A stretch of 64,000 nt of DNA from Streptomyces sp. NBC_00457 (GTDB lineage Bacteria > Actinomycetota > Actinomycetes > Streptomycetales > Streptomycetaceae): the NCBI RefSeq assembly GCF_036014015.1, contig NZ_CP107905.1, positions 7,874,001-7,938,000 of the forward strand, read 5' to 3'. This document shows, piece by piece, positions 58,101 to 64,000 of the stretch. Position 1 is the first letter of the stretch, and every line of letters starts with the position of its first letter. The notes beneath the pieces are model-generated. The model did not search any database and was not told the DNA's origin. It was given only the letters and a program-made list of their open reading frames with translations. Both the position numbers and the translations under genes were made by a program.

Positions 58101-58681
58101 CAGACCACCCGCTGTTCGGCCTGGAACACGTGCTGTCCGACAAGGCCGACGCGGGCATCGCCCAGCTCACCGGCGGCGACTTCGGCGACGGGGCGGTCGT
58201 CACCATCGGCGGCATCATCTCCGGCCTCCAGCGCAAGATGACCAAACAGGGCAACGCCTGGGCCATCGCCACCGTCGAGGACCTGGCCGGCTCCCTGGAG
58301 TGCATGTTCTTCCCCGCCACCTACCAGCTGGTGTCGACCCAACTCGTCGAGGACGCCGTGGTGTTCGTCAAGGGCCGCCTCGACAAGCGCGAGGACGTGC
58401 CCCGGCTCGTCGCGATGGAGCTCCAGGTCCCCGACCTGTCGAACGCGGGCACCAACGCCCCCGTGATCCTCACCATCCCGGCCACCCGGGTCACCCCGCC
58501 CATGGTCAGCCGCCTCGGGGAGATCCTCAGCCATCACAAGGGCGAGAGCGAGGTGCGGATCAAGCTCCAAGGGCCGCGGAAGACGACCGTACTGCGGCTG
58601 GACCGGCACCGGGTGAAGCCGGATCCAGCGCTCTTCGGCGACCTGAAGGTGCTGCTCGGGCCGTCCTGTCTGGCCGGCTGA
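55142..58681 (+). CDS. dnaE: DNA polymerase III alpha subunit DnaE
   Basis: A 1179-residue replicative polymerase. The N-terminal PHP domain begins [30 protein letters not shown] and continues [17 protein letters not shown]. The polymerase palm has [24 protein letters not shown] and [17 protein letters not shown] with catalytic aspartates. Then [37 protein letters not shown], and near the C-terminus an OB-fold domain ([39 protein letters not shown]). The GTG at 55142 follows TTGGAGGTCACGCC. Stop just before a terminator hairpin. Confidence 0.97.
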   Translation: [1179 protein letters not shown]

Positions 58682-58696
58682 GTCGCGGTATCGCGA

Positions 58697-58726
58697 GAGG
58701 GGCGCACCGTGCCGGGTGCGCCCCTC
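58697..58726 (+). terminator. Terminator after dnaE
   Basis: GAGGGGCGCACC (58697-58708) and GGTGCGCCCCTC (58715-58726) form a perfect 12-bp stem with a 6-base loop, 16 bases after the stop codon, followed by GTTCT. Confidence 0.8.
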
Positions 58727-58764
58727 GTTCTGTGCCTGGGCCGCAACGGCCCGTTATGAAGATG

Positions 58765-58929
58765 TCAGTTGTGGCCGAAGCGCTTCTGCTTGCCCTTGCG
58801 CGCGATGTCGCCGGGAGTCGCGTGGGAGATGCGCTGCTCGGCCTGTGCCTCCATCGAGGACTGCTGGGCCTGCTGCTCCCCGCGCTCGGACTGCGGCTGC
58901 TTCCGGTCCTGTTTCTTGTTCTTGGCCAT
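58765..58929 (-). CDS. Small basic hydrophilic protein, 54 aa
   Basis: A short gene easily missed by length cut-offs. The product starts MAKNKKQDRKQPQSERGEQQ, continues with Gln/Ser/Glu-rich sequence (AQQSSMEAQAEQRISHATPG) and ends DIARKGKQKRFGHN. It has no membrane segment or cysteine. The ATG at 58929 follows ACAGGAGGCAGATCACC, a strong ribosome binding site, and third codon positions are nearly all G or C, supporting real coding. I know similar small proteins as conserved in streptomycetes, with unknown function. It is convergent with dnaE and divergent from the NYN gene. Confidence 0.8.
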   Translation of the reverse strand: MAKNKKQDRKQPQSERGEQQAQQSSMEAQAEQRISHATPGDIARKGKQKRFGHN

Positions 58930-59154
58930 GGTGATCTGCCTCCTGTGGGGGATCTAGGGGCCAGGGCCGCGACCAGACTCACATAGGCTGGCAAGGAACG
59001 CATTTCGGATAATTACCGTCTGTGACAGCGCTTGTCGGGCAGGCGATGCCCCGAAACGCCACGCCGAAGATCGAGTTCCGCCCGTTAACCCTCGCGTGGT
59101 CGGGCAGACTCGAAGGAAGCCCGAAGCAAACCTCCCGGAAAGAGGGTGGATCGC

Positions 59155-60378
59155 GTGGACCGCTGCATCGTCCTGGTGGACGCCGGGTATCTGCTGGGGG
59201 CCGCCGCCTCTCTTCTCGCCGGAGAGCCCTCACGCTCCCGCATCACCGTCGACCACACCGCCCTCATCCATGGCCTGCGTGAACGCGCCGAGTCGGACAC
59301 CGAACGGCCGCTGCTGCGTATCTACTGGTTCGACGGCGCCCCCGACCGCGTCCCGCAGCCCGAGCACCGCAGGCTGCGCGTGATGCCCCGGGTCACCGTC
59401 CGGCTCGGCGCCCTGACCCGCAGCGACGGACGCTGGGCCCAGAAGGGCGTCGACGCGGCGATGCACGCGGAGCTGACCGAACTGGCCCGCAACCGCGCCT
59501 GCTCCGACATCGTCCTGGTCACCGGCGACGGCGATCTGCTGCCGGGCATGATGGCCGCGAAGGAGCACGGGGTCGCCGTACACCTGTGGGCCGTGCAGGC
59601 TGCCGACGGCGACTACAACCAGTCCGAGGATCTGGTCGCCGAGGCGGACGAGCGGCGCGTGCTCGACCGCACGTGGATCACCAAGGCGGTACGGGCCAAG
59701 GACCTCGGCGGGATCTGCGCGCCGCCGCCGGTGCCGCGGCCCGAGATCGCCGCGATCCTCTCCGCGCCGCTGCCGGAGTCCGCGCTCTCCTCGGCCGAGC
59801 GGGCCGCCGAGGAGCGGGAGCACCCGCCCGCGGCCACCGTCTCCGAGAACGGCACGCAGGAGCGGGTGCCCGCGCCCAAGGGCGGCGTGCCCACCCCCAA
59901 GGACCTGGCCGCGCTGCGCGCCCCCGGCGGCACCCAGGCCGACAAGCACCCCGCGAGCGCGACGCTGCGGTGGTCCTCCGACAAGGGTTGGGTCGACCGG
60001 CCCGGTGTCGCTGCCGAGCCGCCCGAGGTCGCCTCCATGCCGACGCTGGCGCAGCTGACCTCGGCGGAGCAGCGGTGGGCGGACCGGGAGGAGGACATCA
60101 CCACGGTCGGCGGGGATCCGTTCGAGGTGGGGCAGGTGTTCGCCCGGCGGTGGATGGGGCGGCTGGGGGACCAGGGCCATCTGCAGAAGCTGTCGGGGAT
60201 GTATCCGCGGATTCCGCACCGCATCGACGGGGAACTGCTGCGGTACGCCGCCCGGTTCGGGCTTCTCGCCCACAAGGACGACCAGATCGACGAGCACGAC
60301 CGGTATGCGATCCGGGCCGGGTTCTGGCGCGAGATCGATGTGCGGACGGCCGCGGAACACGCTCCCGCGGGGGAGTGA
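59155..60378 (+). CDS. NYN-domain protein (PIN-like RNase fold)
   Basis: A 407-residue cytoplasmic protein. The N-terminal NYN domain (about residues 1-160) has the metal-binding acids in CIVLVDAGYLLGAAASLL, IYWFDGAPD, KGVDAAMHAEL and DIVLVTGDGDLLPGMMAAKEHG, as in PIN/FLAP nucleases of the LabA/DUF88 group. A low-complexity linker (about 185-290) leads to a C-terminal domain (DPFEVGQVFARRWMGRLGDQGHLQKLSGMYPRIPHRIDGELLRYA) resembling an RNA-binding OST-HTH-like winged helix. RNase function is inferred. GTG 59155 has GAGGGTGGATC before it; GTG 59146 is possible. Confidence 0.88.
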   Translation: MDRCIVLVDAGYLLGAAASLLAGEPSRSRITVDHTALIHGLRERAESDTERPLLRIYWFDGAPDRVPQPEHRRLRVMPRVTVRLGALTRSDGRWAQKGVDAAMHAELTELARNRACSDIVLVTGDGDLLPGMMAAKEHGVAVHLWAVQAADGDYNQSEDLVAEADERRVLDRTWITKAVRAKDLGGICAPPPVPRPEIAAILSAPLPESALSSAERAAEEREHPPAATVSENGTQERVPAPKGGVPTPKDLAALRAPGGTQADKHPASATLRWSSDKGWVDRPGVAAEPPEVASMPTLAQLTSAEQRWADREEDITTVGGDPFEVGQVFARRWMGRLGDQGHLQKLSGMYPRIPHRIDGELLRYAARFGLLAHKDDQIDEHDRYAIRAGFWREIDVRTAAEHAPAGE

Positions 60379-60440
60379 AACGGCACATACGCCGCCCCCA
60401 AGGGGGAGCGGAGGCTCCCGACCCCGTACTCTCGTCCCTT

Positions 60441-61457
60441 GTGAGTATGCGCGCGGGACAGGCACTTCGGCACGGTCGGGATGTCGTGTGCGCGGTGCGC
60501 GGGCTCACGAAGACCTATCCCGCGGTGCGGGGTCGGCGCGGGGTTCCGGCGACGCCCGAGGTCAGGGCCACGGACGATGTACGGCTGGACATCCGGCGGG
60601 GTGAGATCTTCGGGCTGCTCGGACCGAACGGCGCCGGGAAGACCACCCTCGTACGGCAGCTGACCGGGCTGATGCGGCCGGACCGCGGCAGCGTGGAGAT
60701 CCTCGGGCACGACATCGTGCGGCATCCGGAGCGGGCCGCACGGATCCTCGCCTACCTCGGCCAGGAGTCCACCGCCCTCGACGACCTCACCGTGTCGCTC
60801 GCCGCCGAGACCACCGGACGGCTGCGCGGACTCGAGGTGAAGCGGGCGCGGGCCGAGCGGGACGACGTACTCGACGAGCTGGGCCTCACGCCGCTCGCCG
60901 GGCGCCCGATCAGGAAGCTGTCCGGCGGGCAGCGGCGGCTGGCCTGTTTCGCCTCGGCGCTGGTGGGGGAGCGGTCGCTGCTGGTCCTCGACGAGCCGAC
61001 CACCGGCATGGACCCGGTGGCGCGGCGGGCCGTGTGGTCCGCCGTCGACCGGCGCCGGGCTGAACGCGGCACCACCGTGGTGCTGGTCACCCACAACGTC
61101 ATCGAGGCCGAGACCGTCCTCGACCGGGTCGCCGTCCTCGACCAGGGACGCGTGATCGCCTGCGACAGCCCGGCCGGGCTCAAGGAGCAGGTCGCTGGGG
61201 AGGTCCGGGTCGAGCTGGTGTGGCGGGACCGGGCGCCGCTGGAGGTTCCCGAGGTCGCCGCGCTGCGGGAGCGGGCCGTCGAGTCGGGCCGGCGCTGGAC
61301 GCTGCGGCTCGCGCCCGAGGAGGCCCGGGTGGCCGTCGCCACGGTCACCGGCGGGGCCGCGTTCACCGCCCTGGACGACTTCACGCTCGCCACGCCGAGC
61401 CTGGAGGACGTGTACCTGGCGCTGGGCGGCGATGCGCAGGGGCTGGTGAAGGCATGA
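60441..61457 (+). CDS. ABC transporter ATP-binding protein
   Basis: A 338-residue ATPase of the CcmA/DrrA type. Motifs: Walker A LLGPNGAGKTTLVRQLTGL, Q-loop AYLGQESTALDDLTV, signature RKLSGGQRRLACFASALVGE, Walker B SLLVLDEPTTGMDPVARRAVW, and H-loop LVTHNVIEAE. A C-terminal domain of about 90 residues follows. The next gene is an ABC-2 permease, so this is a drug or lipid exporter module. TACTCT (60427-60432) lies eight bases before the GTG; an in-frame ATG at 60447 is an alternative. Confidence 0.93.
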   Translation: MSMRAGQALRHGRDVVCAVRGLTKTYPAVRGRRGVPATPEVRATDDVRLDIRRGEIFGLLGPNGAGKTTLVRQLTGLMRPDRGSVEILGHDIVRHPERAARILAYLGQESTALDDLTVSLAAETTGRLRGLEVKRARAERDDVLDELGLTPLAGRPIRKLSGGQRRLACFASALVGERSLLVLDEPTTGMDPVARRAVWSAVDRRRAERGTTVVLVTHNVIEAETVLDRVAVLDQGRVIACDSPAGLKEQVAGEVRVELVWRDRAPLEVPEVAALRERAVESGRRWTLRLAPEEARVAVATVTGGAAFTALDDFTLATPSLEDVYLALGGDAQGLVKA

Positions 61458-61536
61458 GCGCGCGGATCGTCGTATCCGTATCCGTAGGGGACAGGGGGAC
61501 TGCCTCAGTGGGCCGTACGAAGGGGAGCACTTCGAC

Positions 61537-62358
61537 GTGAGTGTCGTATCCGCCGATGTCCTGCAGGGCGGGGCCCTGGGCGTGGAGGAGGCCGCCGACG
61601 GCGCGGTCGCCCTCGGGCCGCGGGCGCGGCTGTGGCCGTCCCTCGCCGCCGTGTACCGGGCGCAGCTGTCCCGGGCGCGGGTCGCGCGGATACCGCTGCT
61701 GTTCGTGGCGACGTTCCAGTCGGTCGGGATCATGATCCTGATGCGCGGGGTCGTGGACGGCGGGGGCGAGGCGCGGGCCGTGGTGGCCGGGTCGTCGGTG
61801 CTCGTCGTGGCCTTCGTCGCGCTGAACCTGCTCGCCCAGTACTTCGGGCAGCTGCGGGCCAGCGGCGGGCTCGACCACTACGCGACGCTGCCGGTGCCAC
61901 CGGCGGCGGTGGTGCTGGGCGCGGCGGGCGCGTACGCCTCGTTCACCGTGCCGGGGACCGTCGTGACGGCGGTGTTCGGGTGCGCGTTGTTCGGGCTGCC
62001 GCTGTCGCATCTGTGGGTGCTGGCCGCGGTGATCCCGCTCGCCGGTGCCGCGCTCGCCGGGCTCGGGGCTGCCCTCGGGCTGCTCGCGCCGCGGCCGGAA
62101 CTGGCCACGCTGCTCGGCCAGTTGGGCATGTCGGCGGCGCTGCTGCTGGGTGTGCTGCCCGCGGAACGCATGCCGGAGGGGGTGCGGTTCCTGCGGGACC
62201 TGCTGCCGTCGACCTACGGCGTGGAAGCCTTCGCGCGTACGTTCGGGCCGAGCCCGGACTGGGCGTTCGTGCTCGGTGACCTCGCCGTCTGCGGGGTCGT
62301 GGGCGTGGTGTCGCTGGCCGTCGCGACCTGGGCGTATCGCCGGGCCGCCGTCCGGTGA
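61537..62358 (+). CDS. ABC-2-type transporter permease
   Basis: A 273-residue membrane protein with six hydrophobic segments (for example PLLFVATFQSVGIMILMRGVV, VVAGSSVLVVAFVALNLLAQYF, AAVVLGAAGAYASFTVPGTVVTAVFGCALFGL, LWVLAAVIPLAGAALAGLGAALGLLA, LGDLAVCGVVGVVSLAVATWAY), and the FLRDLLPSTYGVEAFART segment typical of ABC-2 permeases before the last helix. Partner of the ATPase just upstream. GTG start at 61537 follows GAAGGGGAGCACTTCGAC. Substrate unknown. Confidence 0.9.
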   Translation: MSVVSADVLQGGALGVEEAADGAVALGPRARLWPSLAAVYRAQLSRARVARIPLLFVATFQSVGIMILMRGVVDGGGEARAVVAGSSVLVVAFVALNLLAQYFGQLRASGGLDHYATLPVPPAAVVLGAAGAYASFTVPGTVVTAVFGCALFGLPLSHLWVLAAVIPLAGAALAGLGAALGLLAPRPELATLLGQLGMSAALLLGVLPAERMPEGVRFLRDLLPSTYGVEAFARTFGPSPDWAFVLGDLAVCGVVGVVSLAVATWAYRRAAVR

Positions 62359-62392
62359 CACACCGCACGGGCGGGCCTGGCACGATGGCAGG

Positions 62393-63061
62393 GTGACCGC
62401 ACCGCTGACTCCTCCTCCGCCGCCGCATGAACAGCCGTCCCACGGTGGGTGGCCGCCGTCGCCTGCCGGGCAGGCGTACGGGGCTCCCGCGTCGCATGAT
62501 GTCGGGTACGGACAGGACGGGCCCGGGATGAAGACCGAAGTGCGGGAAGCCGCGGTGATCGCGGTCGTGGTGGCGCTCGGCGGACTGCTGCTGGGCGTGG
62601 TGTGGGCCTGGCTGGCGCCGCGCGTGCCGCTGGTGGGGGACGTCGTCGACAAGAACTGGATCGTCTACCTCAAGGACACCGAGGGGGAGCAGGCGGTGGG
62701 GGTGGACGGAACGTTCACTCTGCTGGCCGTCGCCTTCGGGGTCGTGAGCGCCTTCGTCGTGTTCCTCGTGCGGCGGCGGGGCGGGGTGCCGCTGGTGGTG
62801 GGGCTGGCCGTCGGAGGGCTGCTCGGGTCGCTGCTGGCCTGGCGGGTGGGGATCTGGCTCGGGCCGGCCGAGGACGTCGTCGCTCACGCCAAGGACGTGG
62901 GCAAGGGAGTCACGTTCTCGGCACCGCTGAAGTTGGGGGCGAAGGGTGCGTTGCTGGCGTGGCCGCTGGCGGGGCTGGTGGTGCACCTGGGGCTGACGGC
63001 GTTGTTCGGGCCGCGGGATCCGGAGCCGTATCAGCAGCCTGCTGGGGTGCCGCCTGTGTAG
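62393..63061 (+). CDS. DUF2567 membrane protein
   Basis: A 222-residue actinobacterial membrane protein. A Pro/His/Gly-rich hydrophilic N-terminus (about 45 residues) precedes four hydrophobic segments (AVIAVVVALGGLLLGVVWAWLA, FTLLAVAFGVVSAFVVFLV, VPLVVGLAVGGLLGSLLAWRVGIWLG, GALLAWPLAGLVVHLGLTALFG). The loop VGDVVDKNWIVYLKDTEGEQAVGVDGTF is typical of DUF2567. Function unknown. CACGAT (62381-62386) lies six bases before the GTG, another probable leaderless start. Last gene before the repeat region. Confidence 0.87.
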   Translation: MTAPLTPPPPPHEQPSHGGWPPSPAGQAYGAPASHDVGYGQDGPGMKTEVREAAVIAVVVALGGLLLGVVWAWLAPRVPLVGDVVDKNWIVYLKDTEGEQAVGVDGTFTLLAVAFGVVSAFVVFLVRRRGGVPLVVGLAVGGLLGSLLAWRVGIWLGPAEDVVAHAKDVGKGVTFSAPLKLGAKGALLAWPLAGLVVHLGLTALFGPRDPEPYQQPAGVPPV

Positions 63062-63127
63062 GGGCAGGTCCGCTGTGGTTGCGGCGGGGGTTGTTTCGCC
63101 CCCGCCGCCCCTACCCGTCCCATCCCT

Positions 63128-63142
63128 GGGGGCTGCGCCCCC
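63128..63142. terminator. Small hairpin of a dispersed Streptomyces intergenic element
   Basis: GGGGGCTGCGCCCCC gives a 6-bp GGGGGC/GCCCCC stem on a three-base loop, followed by AGACCCCC. It is the common short repeat of Streptomyces intergenic DNA and may stop transcription after the DUF2567 gene. Confidence 0.6.
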
Positions 63143-63169
63143 AGACCCCCGCATCGGCCTGAACGGCCT

Positions 63170-63480
63170 CGTCCTCAAACGCCGGACGGGCTGAGATGCG
63201 CGGACCGGCGTCGAGGGGTGAGGCGTCCCCGGTGGGTGGGTGGGTGGGGGTTGGGGATGGCTGTGCCCGTCCTCAATCGCCGGGCGGGCTGAAGTGCGCG
63301 GACCGGCGTCGAGGGGTGAGGCGCCCCCGGTGGGTGGGTGGGGGTTTGGGATGGCTGTGCTCGTCCTCAATTGCCGGACGGGCTGAAATGCACGGACCGG
63401 CGTCGAGAAGTGGCCGAGGCCGGCTTACCCCTGCACGCCGGACGGGCTGGTTGTGGTGGAGGTGGCCTCACCCCTGCATG
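63170..63480 (+). repeat. Degenerate tandem repeat, units of about 94-98 bp
   Basis: CGTCCTCAA followed by CGCCGGACGGGCTGA begins units at 63170, 63268 and 63362 (periods 98 and 94). Each also carries GCGCGGACCGGCGTCGAG or a variant (GCACGGACCGGCGTCGAG in the third). The first two units contain GGTGGGTGGGTG. The third unit decays, but further pieces (GCCGGACGGGCTG at 63438, GCCGGATGGGCTTG at 63480) continue. Confidence 0.8.
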
Positions 63481-63611
63481 CCGGATGGGCTTGGGTCAGG
63501 ATGGGCGTCGGCCATGGTTCGCTCGGCCCTTTTTCACGCGCCATTTGCGTTTTCTGGTTTTCTTCGACATGTCCCCTTTGCTTAACCGAGGAAGGGGACG
63601 GCGTCGAGAGG

Positions 63612-64000
63612 TCAGGTGCGGGCGATCGGGGCGAGGGTGGCGTTCGTGAGGTCGGTCAGGTTCTTCGGGGACAGCTCGACCTCCAGGCCGCGGCGGCCCG
63701 CCGAGACGCAGATGGTGTCGAAGGCGGTTGCCGAGGCGTCCAGGACCGTGCGGAGCTTCTTGCGCTGGCCCAACGGGGAGATACCGCCCCGGACATAGCC
63801 CGTCGTGCGCTCCGCCAGGGCCGGGTCCGCCATCGTCGCCTTCTTGCCGCCCACCGCCGTCGCCAAGGCCTTGAGGTCCAGCGAGCCGGACACCGGGACG
63901 ATGCCGACGACCAGTGAACCGTCGACGTCCGCGACCAACGTCTTGAAGACCCGCTCCGGGGAGACACCCATCGCCTCGGCTGCCTCCTCGCCGTAGGAGG
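63612..64000 (-). CDS. ybaK: YbaK/EbsC-type aminoacyl-tRNA deacylase, N-terminus beyond right edge
   Basis: About 129 C-terminal residues are visible. The protein enters from the edge as SYGEEAAEAMGVSPERVFKTLVADVDG, then LVVGIVPVSGSLDLKALATAVGGKKATMADPALAERTTGYVRGGISPLGQRKKLRTVLDASA, matching YbaK (Cys-tRNA-Pro deacylase) including the catalytic lysine-containing VGGKKATMAD and the GGISPLGQ loop. The reading frame is open to the edge, so the start lies outside. YbaK clears cysteine mischarged by ProRS. It is convergent with the repeat region. Confidence 0.92.
   Translation of the reverse strand, partial: SYGEEAAEAMGVSPERVFKTLVADVDGSLVVGIVPVSGSLDLKALATAVGGKKATMADPALAERTTGYVRGGISPLGQRKKLRTVLDASATAFDTICVSAGRRGLEVELSPKNLTDLTNATLAPIART

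Larger units (their letters stand above)
63062..63611. other. 550-base intergenic region without a gene
   Basis: It separates the convergent DUF2567 and ybaK genes. It holds the GC-rich intergenic element GGGGGCTGCGCCCCC (63128-63142), the tandem repeat array described separately, and AT-rich sequence near 63520-63590 (CCTTTTTCACGCGCCATTTG and following). Frames here show no coding signal. Confidence 0.6.

Overview
The window is high-GC DNA from a Streptomyces-type actinomycete. Coding regions have G/C-saturated third positions, GTG and TTG starts are frequent, and the gene order is what I know for the conserved core around the division and cell wall (dcw) cluster of Streptomyces coelicolor (about SCO2055 to SCO2110), read in reverse. 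No tRNA, rRNA, insertion sequence, prophage or CRISPR array was seen.

Layout. (1) 1-8001: the start of a Ser/Thr kinase gene that runs off the left edge; a thiO-thiS-thiG operon behind a TPP riboswitch; a small conserved gene; a ferredoxin-reductase-like flavoprotein; an Rv2175c-like DNA-binding protein; thiE; metF; and a membrane protein with a Tyr/Gln-rich tail. (2) 8043-16029: a CrtI-like flavoprotein; a TetR / YhgE-Pip / ABC-ATPase module with a palindromic operator at its promoter; a divergent HEPN-domain gene; a methyltransferase; and a DUF3040 membrane protein. (3) 16262-21850: TgpA-type transglutaminase, DUF58 and MoxR ATPase in one overlapping operon, then a beta-carbonic anhydrase. 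(4) 22266-40049: the dcw cluster rsmH-ftsL-ftsI-murE-murF-mraY-murD-ftsW-murG-ftsQ-ftsZ-ylmD-ylmE-sepF-sepG-divIVA, closed by a strong terminator. mraZ, murC, ddl and ftsA are not in it. (5) 40290-49944: ileS behind a translational T-box; a histone-H1-like/DksA fusion; lspA; an RluD-type pseudouridine synthase; a GNAT enzyme; an SDR; an MscS channel; a dienelactone hydrolase. (6) 50050-58929: a PhoD-type phosphodiesterase, a membrane-anchored DsbA-like protein, a small membrane protein, a DUF2252 protein, dnaE, and an overlooked 54-aa gene. (7) 59155-64000: a NYN-domain protein, an ABC ATPase/permease pair, a DUF2567 membrane protein, a tandem-repeat spacer, and a ybaK-type deacylase cut by the right edge.

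How the genes work together. The centre makes the lipid-linked peptidoglycan precursor (MurE, MurF, MurD, MraY, MurG), polymerises and crosslinks it (FtsW, FtsI), organises the septum (FtsZ, FtsQ, FtsL, SepF, SepG) and drives polar growth (DivIVA). The left part covers thiamine thiazole synthesis, thiamine coupling and folate one-carbon metabolism. The right part supplies translation, protein export and oxidative folding, and replication.

Most of the window is conserved chromosomal core. The least-explained elements are: the TetR/YhgE/degenerate-ATPase module with its operator and divergent HEPN gene; the low-complexity membrane protein after metF; the H1-DksA fusion; the GXHH-type IleRS with its T-box; several start codons placed 6-8 nt after a -10 box (probable leaderless mRNAs); and several palindromes and repeats in intergenic DNA.
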